This document shows positions 16,674 to 24,641 of a stretch of 45,790 bases of DNA, one piece after another (the first letter of the stretch is position 1; each line of letters starts with the position of its first letter). This DNA is from Hamadaea sp. (GTDB taxonomy: Bacteria > Actinomycetota > Actinomycetes > Mycobacteriales > Micromonosporaceae). The translations under genes and the position numbers were made by a program. Below the pieces are notes generated by a model. It did no database searches and was not told where the DNA came from. It saw nothing but the letters and a program-made list of their open reading frames with translations. The stretch is from NCBI RefSeq assembly GCF_013362815.1, contig NZ_JABFVK010000036.1:1-45790 (forward strand). Direction: 5' to 3'.

Positions 16674-18551
16674 GTGAATATTCCGACCGCCGGACGAAGG
16701 CTTTCCGCTGCCGTCCTCACGACCACGCTGGCGGTGACGGGCTGGACGGCGGTCACCGCTGCGCCCGCCGCCGCGCACGCGTACACCGATCGTGCCCCGC
16801 TCAGCGCCTGGGTCTACACCGATTCCCGGGATCCTGGGACGGGAGTGAACGTCCTCGACCGCAACCTCGGTACCGCACCGCTCGGTTCGTGGCGGGACGC
16901 CGACGGCAAGCACCACATCTCTCGGTCCTATGTGACCTTCGACCTGTCCGCGTACGTCGGCAAGAAGGTCTCTGCAGCGAACGTGTACTTCGAGGAGCGA
17001 AAGGTCGCAGACTGTTCCAAGCGGTCCGTCGAGATCTGGTCCACCACGAACGGCCCGGTGACGTGGGCGAACCCGCCGACCGAGGTGGCCATGCTCGGCG
17101 CAGACCGGGTCGGGGAGGGCATCTGCCCACGCATCATCGGGACCGAGGTCACCGAACTCGTGCGTAACGCGGTGCTCGTCGGGCGGCGCAGTGTGTCGCT
17201 GGAGATCCGGGTGGGCGCCGACGTCGAAGGCGACGTCGCCTACGGCCGGTCGATTTTGAACAGTGGCAACAGCATCGCGCTGTCGGTCGCCTCGAATACT
17301 CCGCCTACGGTGGACTCGACCAAGCTCTTCACGGCGTACCGTCCCTGCTCACGCGAACCGCGGCCGAGTCCCTTGCCTAGCAGCGGAATGACGCTGTCGG
17401 CCATGTTCGCCGACGCGGACAGCCACGACGAGTACAACCTCACCGCCGAGTGGGCGATCTGGCCCGCCGACCACCCCGAGCAACGGACGGTTCTGACCGA
17501 GCGCGCCCGCAACGGGTATCAGTCGGGAGTGTTCGCGCCGTCATCGCTGTTCGCCCAGGGCCGGACCTACAACTGGCAAACGCGGGTCTTCGACGGTTCG
17601 GACTACTCCGAGTGGTCGGCGACCTGTGCCATCACCATCGACGCGGTGAACCCGGCGTCGGCGCCGCAGATCGTCAGCCCAACCTTCCCTGAGTCGGAGT
17701 GGGCACCGGGCGGTACGCCGGGCGCCTTCACGTTGTCCGCCGGTGGAGACACCGATGTCGTCGGCTTCCAGTACAACTGGACCGGCTCCTTCGGCGTGCC
17801 GGTGGTGTCGACCGACGACCGTGGTACACCGATCTGGCATGACCCGTTCGACCTACCCGGCTACGTGCGGGCGAACGCGCCCGGCGGATCAGCCTCGGTC
17901 ATGCTGTCCCCGCCCGGCAACGTCAACACCCTCTACGTACGCAGCATCGATGCGGCCGGTAACGTCGGACCGCAGGCCACCTACCGCGTCTTCGTGGCCG
18001 ACACCTCGCCCCGGCTGACCGTCGACGGGGCGGAAAGCCCCTCCGGCGTCTACGAGGTCGACTACGGCAGCCGGTTGACCGTGCGGTTCACCCCGCACCC
18101 CGGAATCTCGCCGATCGTCGAGTACTCCTACCGCCTGGATGATCGGCAGTGGACGGTGACGCCTGGGCCTGACGGCACCGCTGAGGTCACGATCATCGCC
18201 GAGGGATCCGACATCGCCGAACTCGCAGTACGCGGCCGCAGCGCAAACGGCTGGGTCAGCCCGGAGTACAAGGTCTTTCTCTCGTTGCTGACCGGCCCGA
18301 AGGTGACCGGCACCGTCAACGGAGTGGGCGAGGAAGCTGTGTTCGTCCTCGCACCTCGACTTCCGGGGACTGCCGCCTACACCTACCAGTTCGACTATGG
18401 CGAGTACGCGACGACCGCCGCTGGGGCGGACGGCACGGCCAAGGTGTCCTGGACGCCGACTTCGGCCGGATCCCACGTCCTGACGGTGTGGGCGGTCGAC
18501 GCCGACGGCAATTGGCTCACGTACACCGACTACACGTTCGACGTCGCGTAG
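16674..18551 (+). CDS. Secreted DNRLRE-type protein with Ig-like repeats
   Basis: A 625-residue exported protein. A signal peptide (about 1-35, ending near APAAAHA) is followed by a beta-rich N-terminal domain (about 38-205). This domain has the layout of DNRLRE modules: YTDSRDPGTGVNV, RSYVTFDLSAY, an NGPVTWANPP strand and VTELVRNAV. The rest looks like a series of immunoglobulin/fibronectin-like folds (about 215-620), with repeated RSIDAAGNVGPQATYRVFVADTS-like ends. No catalytic motif was seen, so a structural or binding role at the cell surface is likely, but the function is unknown. The GTG start has a clear GGGGAGGA site. Confidence 0.75.
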   Translation: MNIPTAGRRLSAAVLTTTLAVTGWTAVTAAPAAAHAYTDRAPLSAWVYTDSRDPGTGVNVLDRNLGTAPLGSWRDADGKHHISRSYVTFDLSAYVGKKVSAANVYFEERKVADCSKRSVEIWSTTNGPVTWANPPTEVAMLGADRVGEGICPRIIGTEVTELVRNAVLVGRRSVSLEIRVGADVEGDVAYGRSILNSGNSIALSVASNTPPTVDSTKLFTAYRPCSREPRPSPLPSSGMTLSAMFADADSHDEYNLTAEWAIWPADHPEQRTVLTERARNGYQSGVFAPSSLFAQGRTYNWQTRVFDGSDYSEWSATCAITIDAVNPASAPQIVSPTFPESEWAPGGTPGAFTLSAGGDTDVVGFQYNWTGSFGVPVVSTDDRGTPIWHDPFDLPGYVRANAPGGSASVMLSPPGNVNTLYVRSIDAAGNVGPQATYRVFVADTSPRLTVDGAESPSGVYEVDYGSRLTVRFTPHPGISPIVEYSYRLDDRQWTVTPGPDGTAEVTIIAEGSDIAELAVRGRSANGWVSPEYKVFLSLLTGPKVTGTVNGVGEEAVFVLAPRLPGTAAYTYQFDYGEYATTAAGADGTAKVSWTPTSAGSHVLTVWAVDADGNWLTYTDYTFDVA

Positions 18552-18572
18552 CTATCACGCGCCCGAAGATCA

Positions 18573-18637
18573 GCGCTGGATCGGGGTTCGCGGTCGAATC
18601 ATCCTGCAAGATTCGACCCAGAACCCTGATCCAGCGC
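18573..18637. repeat. Palindromic intergenic element, copy B (near-perfect)
   Basis: The left arm GCGCTGGATC (18573-18582) plus GGGGTTCGCGGTCGAATC (18583-18600) mirrors the right arm, which reads GATTCGACCCAGAACCC (18610-18626) then TGATCCAGCGC (18627-18637). A few positions differ. It is placed between the convergent genes ending at 18551 and 18677, where it could terminate both. The core TCGAATC/GATTCGA and the GATCAGGG-like ends are shared with the other two copies. Confidence 0.8.
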
Positions 18638-18676
18638 GAAGCCTGGCCCAGCGTGCAGCGCCGTAGGAACAGCGGG

Positions 18677-20479
18677 TCAGCGAGCGAGCAAAGCGAGCGC
18701 CACCCGGTCGGAAGCGGAGGCGTCAACAGTCACAGGTACGCCCCAGTCCTGCCGAGCGAGGTGGCAGGCGGCGTGTTCGACGTCGGCGTCACAGGTGGCC
18801 GCCTGCGCCACGACCTGAAGTACGCCGGACGCTACCTCGGGATTGATGACGAGCTGCCGAACGAGCGACGTCGTCACGCCCGCGCCCGCCAGGAGCAGTT
18901 CTGGCGGGGAGGCCGACACCTCCAGCCGAGTGGACGGCCCGTAGGTCTCGTCGAGCTTCTGCCCGGGCGGCGGGGTGAACAGGATTTCCAGTGTGACGTC
19001 ACCGGACCGGATCGGGGTGGCTGGCCGCTCGACGGTGAGGCGACCGCCGTCGACCACGGAGTCCACCGCGCCCGGCGCGAGCCGGATCAGCCGGTGGGCG
19101 GCCGATTCCACCACGAGGACGGATCCGTCGCCGGTCAGGATCACGTCGCTGGGCTCGGCCAATCCACTCTCCACTGTGGAGATCTGGCCGTCGGCGTACC
19201 GGCGGATGGCGCCGTTGTAGGTGTCCGCGATCAGGACCGAGCCGTCGGGCAGCGCGCAGACGCCGAGCGGGTGCTGGAGCAGCGCGGTCTCGGCCGGGCC
19301 GTCGACGTGCCCGAAGTCGAACAGGCCTTGGCCCGCCGCGGTGTGCAGTTGGTTGCCCTCGACATACCGCAGCGCGCTCGTCTCGGAGTCCACAAACCAC
19401 AGTCGCTTGCCGTCCGCGGCGACCGACAGGCCCGAGGGCTGCGACAGCCACGCCTGCTCCAGGTCTCCGTCGCGCAACGCTTCCACGGTGGTTCCGGCAT
19501 ACACCCCGGCGGTACGCCGAATGGGGTCGAACCACCAGAGCTGGTGAATACCCGCCATCGCGATCACGATGCGACCGTCATACCAGGCGACGTCCCAGGG
19601 GGACGACAGGTCGACGCTGACCGCGTCGTGCGGACGGAAGTCCACTGTCGAGCGCCACTGCCGTCCCGTGCCGGCGATCGTGGTCACTTCCCCCGTCTCG
19701 AGGCGTACGCCCCGGAGCAGGTGGTTGACGGTGTCGGCGACCACGACGTCGTAGCCGACCTGCTCAGCGACCTTCTCGGGGAGCAGGCACAGCCCCTGCG
19801 GCTCGGAGAAGCCGGCCGTGGCGGGCCCACCGTCGACGCGGCCCCGCGTACCGGAGCCGATCCGGCGTCGCACCGTTTCTCCGTCGGCTTCGAGTTCGAC
19901 GAGCGAATGCCGGGCGGAGTCGCTGACGAGCACACTGCCGCCGGGCAGCGCCAGGGCCTTGCCGGGGAACCGCAACGCCGTCTTGCTGGGCAGCGGCGGC
20001 ACGTACGGACCTTCGCCCCGGTGCAGCGTCCCCTTCGCCTCGTGCTCGGCGACGATCTGCTCGATCAGCCGGGTGAGACCCTCGGCGTGCCCCTCGCCGG
20101 CCATGCTCGCGACCAGGTAACCCTCGGGGTCCACGACGCTGAGCGTCGGCCACGCCTTGGCCGTGTACTGCTGCCACATCTCGAGCTGCGGATCGTCCAG
20201 CACGGGGTGCTCGACGCCGTAGCGCTCGACGGCCGCCACGAGCGCGTCCGGATCCTTCTCGTGCTCGAACTTCGGCGAGTGCACCCCGATGATCGTCAGC
20301 ACATCGGCGTACTTCTGCTCCAGCGGGCGCAGCTCGTCCAGGACGTGCAGGCAGTTGATGCAGCAGAAGGTCCAGAAGTCGAGGACGACGATCTTGCCCC
20401 GCAGGTCGGCGAGCTTCAGCTCTTTGCCGCCCGTGTTCAACCAGCCCCGACCGCGCAACTCCGGCGCCCTCACTCGCAT
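18677..20479 (-). CDS. Thioredoxin-fold/NHL-repeat protein (NHLRC2-like)
   Basis: A 600-residue protein. Residues about 1-140 form a TlpA/thioredoxin-like domain with the redox motif WTFCCINCLHV (CxxC), and AKAWPTLSVVDPEG supplies the cis-Pro region. Residues about 160-500 are an NHL beta-propeller with repeated LPGGSVLVSDSARH, EPQGLCLLP, DVVVADTVNHLLRGV and GSVLIADTYNGAIRR units. A C-terminal beta domain follows (about 510-600). This is the order of eukaryotic NHLRC2. There is no signal peptide, so it is cytoplasmic. Its partner or substrate is unknown. The open frame extends to 20611, but the ATG at 20479 starts right before the first conserved strand and leaves a 46-bp gap after pxpA. Confidence 0.88.
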   Translation of the reverse strand: MRVRAPELRGRGWLNTGGKELKLADLRGKIVVLDFWTFCCINCLHVLDELRPLEQKYADVLTIIGVHSPKFEHEKDPDALVAAVERYGVEHPVLDDPQLEMWQQYTAKAWPTLSVVDPEGYLVASMAGEGHAEGLTRLIEQIVAEHEAKGTLHRGEGPYVPPLPSKTALRFPGKALALPGGSVLVSDSARHSLVELEADGETVRRRIGSGTRGRVDGGPATAGFSEPQGLCLLPEKVAEQVGYDVVVADTVNHLLRGVRLETGEVTTIAGTGRQWRSTVDFRPHDAVSVDLSSPWDVAWYDGRIVIAMAGIHQLWWFDPIRRTAGVYAGTTVEALRDGDLEQAWLSQPSGLSVAADGKRLWFVDSETSALRYVEGNQLHTAAGQGLFDFGHVDGPAETALLQHPLGVCALPDGSVLIADTYNGAIRRYADGQISTVESGLAEPSDVILTGDGSVLVVESAAHRLIRLAPGAVDSVVDGGRLTVERPATPIRSGDVTLEILFTPPPGQKLDETYGPSTRLEVSASPPELLLAGAGVTTSLVRQLVINPEVASGVLQVVAQAATCDADVEHAACHLARQDWGVPVTVDASASDRVALALLAR

Positions 20480-20525
20480 CCGACAATCCTGCCGCATGCC
20501 GACCTCGGGCGGCGAGACGACCCGG

Positions 20526-21257
20526 TCACACCGCCGAACGGAGCTCCACCCCCGCGGACTCCAGCGCTGTGCGTACCCGATGAGCGAGAGTGACCGCCGC
20601 GGGCGTGTCACCGTGCACGCAGATCGAGTCGACGTTGTGCGGGACCACCGTGCCGTCGAGCGCGATGACCCGCTGGTCCACGGCCATGAGCAAAGCGCGG
20701 GCCACGACCTCCTCGATGTCGCCGATCACCGCGCCGGGCTTGCCGCGCGGCAGGAGCGTGCCATCTGCGCGATAAGCGCGATCTGCGAAACCCTCAAACA
20801 CAACTGGTACGCCGGAATCAGCGGCCTCTGTCGACAAAGCGGATTCCGGGGCGCACAGCAACGGCAAGCCCACCGCGAGAGTGGCTTCGACGACGGCCGG
20901 AACATGTTCGATCGCGTGGTAGAGCGCGCCGTGCGGCTTCACGTACCGGACCGGGGCACCCTCGCTGGCCGCCAACGCCTGAAGCGCTCCGACCTGGTAG
21001 ATGAGCTCGTCCCGGAGTTGTGGAAGCTCGTACTCGATCTTCCGGCGGCCGAACCCCGCCAGATCGCGGTACCCCACCTGGGCCCCGATGGTGACGCCGC
21101 GTTCGGCTGCGCCCGCACAGACCCGGCGCATGATCCCGGCGTCGCCGGCGTGGAAGCCGCAGGCCACGTTCGCACTGGTCACGACGGCTAACAAGGCGTC
21201 GTCGTCGCCGAGAGCCCAGTGTCCGAAGCCCTCACCAAGGTCCGCGTTGAGATCCAT
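20526..21257 (-). CDS. pxpA: 5-oxoprolinase subunit A (LamB/YcsF family)
   Basis: A 243-residue protein beginning MDLNADLGEGFGHW, the hallmark N-terminus of the LamB/YcsF family. Other family motifs are SANVACGFHAGD, GAQVGYRDLAGFGRR, VKPHGALYH, EGFADRAYRADGTLLPRG and a C-terminal ICVHGDTP. PxpA works with PxpB and PxpC in ATP-dependent opening of 5-oxoproline (pyroglutamate) to glutamate. PxpB and PxpC are not adjacent here, so they must be elsewhere or the protein acts differently. The ATG at 21257 is chosen over the upstream in-frame GTG because it gives the conserved N-terminus. Confidence 0.93.
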   Translation of the reverse strand: MDLNADLGEGFGHWALGDDDALLAVVTSANVACGFHAGDAGIMRRVCAGAAERGVTIGAQVGYRDLAGFGRRKIEYELPQLRDELIYQVGALQALAASEGAPVRYVKPHGALYHAIEHVPAVVEATLAVGLPLLCAPESALSTEAADSGVPVVFEGFADRAYRADGTLLPRGKPGAVIGDIEEVVARALLMAVDQRVIALDGTVVPHNVDSICVHGDTPAAVTLAHRVRTALESAGVELRSAV

Positions 21258-21344
21258 TCGCCCACCGTACCGACGCTCGCAGCCCACCGCCGTCACGCCA
21301 TCCGCCGCAGCCCCGCCGACCCACGGCGTCCCCGCGCCTCCGTT

Positions 21345-21589
21345 CTTTCTGCGCGATCATGAACCTTCGGTCATGATCGACCGGCGTGTCGTGTCTGTGC
21401 CGCCCTGATCAATCCCCCGCGCCCGTGATCGACCTCCCGCGGCGAGGGCCTTGGCTGGGCGAAATCCGGCCCGGCCGTCATGACGACGCCCGTCTCAGTA
21501 GTTGATCACCCGCTGAGGGAGTCGATCAGGGCGCTGGGGACACGACACGCCGGTCGATCAGGGCGACAAGTTCATGATCGCGCAGAAAG
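21345..21589. repeat. Three-block inverted repeat filling the pxpA-trhA gap
   Basis: The 347-bp gap between 21257 and 21605 has no gene. It holds three pairs of exact inverted blocks in nested order. Block 1: CTTTCTGCGCGATCATGAAC at 21345-21364 against 21570-21589 (20 bp). Block 2: 22 bp at 21374-21395, starting TGATCGACCGGCG, against 21539-21560. Block 3: CGCCCTGATC at 21401-21410 against 21524-21533. Spacings between blocks differ slightly in the two arms. The central ~110 bp has more TGATC-containing words. Together they could form a long cruciform or RNA stem. It resembles an inverted pair of a dispersed repeat or a MITE-like remnant. Confidence 0.8.
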
Positions 21590-21604
21590 CAGCGGGGAAG
21601 GAAG

Positions 21605-22288
21605 TCAGGCGTAGAGGGCGAAGTACACCGCGATCTGGTGGCAGATGGCGGCGAGCAGGGTGCAGGCGTGGAAGAACTCATGGTGGCCGAAGATCGTCGG
21701 CCAGGGGTTCGGCCGGCGCAGCGCGTAGAAGATCGCGCCGACGGTGTACGCCAGGCCACCGACCAGCAGCAGCACGAGGGCGACGACTCCCCCGTTGTGC
21801 AGGATGTCGGGCAGGACGGCGACGGCGACCCAGCCGAGGGCGATGTACATCGGGGCGGAGACCCAGCGGGGGGCATGCGGCCAGATCAACGACACCGCTG
21901 CGCCCGCGATCGCGCCCGCCCAGACGATGAGCAGCAGAACGGTCGCCTTGCCCTGGTCCAGCAGCAGTACGCAGAACGGCGTGTACGTCCCGGCGATGAA
22001 GATGAAGATCATGGCGTGGTCCAGCCGCCGCATGATCTGGTACCCACGCTCGCTCCACACTCGACGGTGGTAGAGCGCGCTGATCCCGAAGAGCCCGCAG
22101 ACGGTGACGCTGTAGACGGCGACGCTGACCACCGGCGCGATGCCGGGCCGGAAGGCGGCCAGCGTGACGAGCACCGCCCCGCAGGCGAGTGCGATGAAGA
22201 ACGCGTACGCGTGGAGCCAACCGCGGAGCCGCGGTTTGCCGATGTCGATCGGCTTCAGCTTCTGCTTCAGGTCAGCCGTCATGCTCAC
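21605..22288 (-). CDS. trhA: Hemolysin III family protein (TrhA/PAQR)
   Basis: A 227-residue, seven-helix membrane protein of the hemolysin III/PAQR family. Diagnostic residues are the early RGWLHAYAF, SALYHRRVW (His of the metal site), MRRLDHAMIFIFIAGTYTPF, and the C-terminal FFHACTLLAAICHQIAVYFAL with the paired metal-binding His residues. Bacterial TrhA has been linked to membrane energetics and lipid homeostasis rather than to true haemolysis. The start is GTG at 22288 (ATG at 22282 is the alternative). A TAACCT box six bases upstream suggests a leaderless transcript, and two TACGRCACCGTA palindromes sit just upstream. Confidence 0.93.
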   Translation of the reverse strand: MSMTADLKQKLKPIDIGKPRLRGWLHAYAFFIALACGAVLVTLAAFRPGIAPVVSVAVYSVTVCGLFGISALYHRRVWSERGYQIMRRLDHAMIFIFIAGTYTPFCVLLLDQGKATVLLLIVWAGAIAGAAVSLIWPHAPRWVSAPMYIALGWVAVAVLPDILHNGGVVALVLLLVGGLAYTVGAIFYALRRPNPWPTIFGHHEFFHACTLLAAICHQIAVYFALYA

Positions 22289-22294
22289 GTCACT

Positions 22295-22325
22295 AGGTTA
22301 CGGCACCGTAGGTTACGACACCGTA
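22295..22325 (-). promoter_or_regulatory. trhA promoter with two tandem operator-like palindromes
   Basis: On the minus strand TAACCT (22300-22295) ends six bases before the GTG at 22288. Immediately upstream, on the plus strand, are TACGGCACCGTA (22299-22310) and TACGACACCGTA (22314-22325). These two imperfect palindromes start 15 bp apart and overlap the -10 to -35 region. A TetR-like repressor is a reasonable guess; no cognate regulator gene is adjacent. Confidence 0.55.
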
Positions 22326-22397
22326 GGTTGTGGCAATCTTCACCGGAACGGCAGACGGCGCCGAGCCTCCAGCCCGACGCCGTCCACATGAGAGGTC

Positions 22398-24248
22398 CTA
22401 GAACGCGGCCTCGTCGAGCTGCATCAGGTCGAGCGAGGCACCCTCGATGATGCGGCGGTCCGCGCCGAGCTTGGGCAGCACCTCGGAGGCGAAGAACTTC
22501 GCCGCCGCGATCTTGCCGGTGTAGAACGCCCGGTCGGCCTCGGAGACCTCGCCGTTGAGCGCGGCCAGCGCGACGGTGGCCTGCCGCTGCAGCAGCCACG
22601 CGATGACCAGGTCACCGAGCGCCAACAGCAGCCGGCGGGAGTGCAGGCCGACCTTGTAGACGGCGTCGGGGTCGCCGCCAGCCGCCTCGCCCAGCCAGCC
22701 GGTCAGGACGCCGACCATGCGCTGGAACTCCATGGCGGCCTTGCCCAGCGCTTCGCGCTCCTGCTTGAGTTCGCTGTTCTCGTTGTCGTCCGACAGGAAC
22801 TCGGTGATCTCGGCCGCGACCGTGAGCATCGCCTTGCCGTTGTCCCGGACGATCTTCCGGAAGAACAGGTCGAGGCTCTGGATCGCGGTCGTGCCCTCGT
22901 AGAGGGAGTCGATCTTCGAGTCGCGGACGTACTGCTCCAGCGGGTAGTCCTGGAGGAAGCCGGATCCGCCGAAGGTCTGCAGCGACTCCGAGCCGAGCAG
23001 CTCGAATGCCTTCTCCGAGCCGACGCCCTTGACGAGCGGCAGCAGCAGGTCGTTGATCTTCGTCGCCTTCTTCGCGGCGTCGGTGTCACCGGCAGCGGCG
23101 GCGATGCGCGCCTTGTCGGCCCACTGCGCGGCGTAGATGTAGAGCGCGCGCAGCCCTTCGGCGTACGCCTTCTGCATCATCAGCGACCGGCGTACGTCGG
23201 GGTGGTGCGTGATGGTGACGCGGGGGGCGGTCTTGTCGGTCATCGACTTGAGGTCGCCGCCCTGGACCCGCTCCTTGGCGTACTCGAGCGCGTTGAGGTA
23301 GCCGGTCGACAGGGTGCTGATCGCCTTGGTGCCGACCATCATGCGGGCGTTCTCGATGATGAGGAACATCTGCCGGATGCCCTCGTGCACCTCGCCGAGC
23401 AGCCAGCCCTTGGCCGGTACGCCGTGCCCGCCGAAGGTCATCTCGCAGGTGGCCGAGACCTTCAGGCCCATCTTGTGCTCGACGTTGGTGGCGTAGACGC
23501 CATTGCGCTCGCCCAGCTCGCCCGATTCCGGGTCGAAGTGGAACTTCGGCACCAGGAACAGCGACAGGCCCTTGGTCCCCGGTCCGCCGGCTCCCGGCGT
23601 GTCGACCGGCCGCGCGAGCACGTAGTGGATGATGTTCTCGGTCATGTCCTGATCACCAGAGGTGATGAAGCGCTTGACGCCCTCGATGTGCCAGGAGCCG
23701 TCCGGCTGCGGGATCGCCTTCGTGCGCCCGGCGCCGACGTCCGAACCGGCGTCCGGCTCGGTGAGCACCATCGTCGAGCCCCAGCGGCGGTCGACGAAGA
23801 TCTGCGCCCACTTCTTCTGCTCGTCCGTGCCCTCCGAGAGGATGGTGTTCACGAAGGACGGGCCGGACGAGTACATCCAGACGGCCGGGTTCGCGCCCAG
23901 CACCATCTCGGCGATGGTCCACCACAGGCTGCGCGGCGCGAGCGTGCCGCCCACCGTCGAGGGCAGGTCGAGCAGCCAGAACTCGGAGTCCATGAACGCC
24001 TGGAAGGACTTCTTGAAGGCGTCCGGGACGGTCACGGAGTGCGTCGCCGGGTCGAAGACCGGAGGATTGCGGTCGGCCTCGGCGAAGCTCGCCGCGAGGT
24101 CGACGCGGGCCAGCCGGTCGACCTCGGCCAGCACGCCCCGCGCGGTCTCCGCGTCGACGTCGGCGTAGGGGCCGGTCCCGAACGGCGTCTCGAAGACCTC
24201 GAAGAGGTTGAACTCCAGGTCCCGAAGGTTGCTCTTGTAGTGCGTCAT
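22398..24248 (-). CDS. Acyl-CoA dehydrogenase (FadE family)
   Basis: A 616-residue FAD enzyme that oxidises acyl-CoA to enoyl-CoA in beta-oxidation and passes electrons to ETF. It has the long actinobacterial form: an N-terminal extension, the middle flavin domain with [19 protein letters not shown] and [16 protein letters not shown], the helical C-terminal domain with [17 protein letters not shown] and [11 protein letters not shown], and near residue 455 [23 protein letters not shown]. The Glu of YEGT is the expected catalytic base. An extra ~130-residue C-terminal domain follows. ATG at 24248, ribosome binding site GGGGAAG. Two TTACCSNYSAGTAA sites flank the promoter. Confidence 0.95.
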   Translation of the reverse strand: MTHYKSNLRDLEFNLFEVFETPFGTGPYADVDAETARGVLAEVDRLARVDLAASFAEADRNPPVFDPATHSVTVPDAFKKSFQAFMDSEFWLLDLPSTVGGTLAPRSLWWTIAEMVLGANPAVWMYSSGPSFVNTILSEGTDEQKKWAQIFVDRRWGSTMVLTEPDAGSDVGAGRTKAIPQPDGSWHIEGVKRFITSGDQDMTENIIHYVLARPVDTPGAGGPGTKGLSLFLVPKFHFDPESGELGERNGVYATNVEHKMGLKVSATCEMTFGGHGVPAKGWLLGEVHEGIRQMFLIIENARMMVGTKAISTLSTGYLNALEYAKERVQGGDLKSMTDKTAPRVTITHHPDVRRSLMMQKAYAEGLRALYIYAAQWADKARIAAAAGDTDAAKKATKINDLLLPLVKGVGSEKAFELLGSESLQTFGGSGFLQDYPLEQYVRDSKIDSLYEGTTAIQSLDLFFRKIVRDNGKAMLTVAAEITEFLSDDNENSELKQEREALGKAAMEFQRMVGVLTGWLGEAAGGDPDAVYKVGLHSRRLLLALGDLVIAWLLQRQATVALAALNGEVSEADRAFYTGKIAAAKFFASEVLPKLGADRRIIEGASLDLMQLDEAAF

Positions 24249-24276
24249 CGCTTCCCCAAGCCCTTTGGTGTGTGCC

Positions 24277-24330
24277 GGTTACCGATCAGTAACCTCGACT
24301 CTAGCGCGCAAACATTACTCGGCGGTAACC
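24277..24330 (-). promoter_or_regulatory. Acyl-CoA dehydrogenase promoter with two operator-like sites
   Basis: On the minus strand a -10 TAGAGT lies at 24303-24298. Site 1, GGTTACCGATCAGTAACC (24277-24294), is a palindrome with one mismatched pair and covers the predicted transcription start. Site 2 (24315-24328), read on the minus strand, is TTACCGCCGAGTAA and lies over the -35 region. The same 14-bp pattern occurs at 37830-37843 before the EtfD-like gene. The layout fits repression, probably by a TetR-family fatty-acid regulator encoded elsewhere. Confidence 0.6.
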
Positions 24331-24500
24331 GGTCACGAAGAAATCACTGCGCACTCTCGGAGACGATGTCTGTTTCATCCCATAAGCCGGAAAAATGAGT
24401 AGGTTCCGCTGGACCAGGGCAACTCGACACGCCGTCTCACCCGTCACCTTCTTCGGGGGCTTTCGTTCCTGAGAGTGACTCGACAGGGGAGGAACCGACC

Positions 24501-24641
24501 ATGAAGGTGATCATCGCCCGGCTTTTCGACAGCCGGACGCCCGCGCGCTACATCGGCCGTCACCGCGCGCCGAGCGCATTGCCTGCGGCCTTCACGATGG
24601 CTGAGGCCCGTCGGGTGCGCGCGGCTCGTCTCGTCTCTTAA
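24501..24641 (+). CDS. Small basic protein of 46 residues, unknown function
   Basis: The reading frame begins MKVIIARLFDSRTPARYIGR and ends RRVRAARLVS before TAA. It has a strong ribosome binding site, AGGGGAGGA, nine bases before the ATG. It contains 10 Arg and one Lys, with no Cys and no clear membrane segment; MKVIIARLF could be a beta strand. Its stop codon overlaps the stop of the convergent SpoIIE-type phosphatase by three bases. A 252-bp region upstream separates it from the acyl-CoA dehydrogenase start. The strong Shine-Dalgarno and tight fit into the gap argue for a real gene, but no family is recognised. Confidence 0.55.
   Translation: MKVIIARLFDSRTPARYIGRHRAPSALPAAFTMAEARRVRAARLVS

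Noticed and set aside
18488-20593. 701-residue open frame on the plus strand
   Set aside because: It is antisense to the thioredoxin/NHL gene, which has clear CxxC and NHL motifs. The plus frame shows no family resemblance.
20480-20611. Extended N-terminus of the thioredoxin/NHL protein reaching to 20611
   Set aside because: The extra 44 residues overlap pxpA by 86 bases, are Arg-rich, and do not match the start of thioredoxin/NHL proteins; the ATG at 20479 does.
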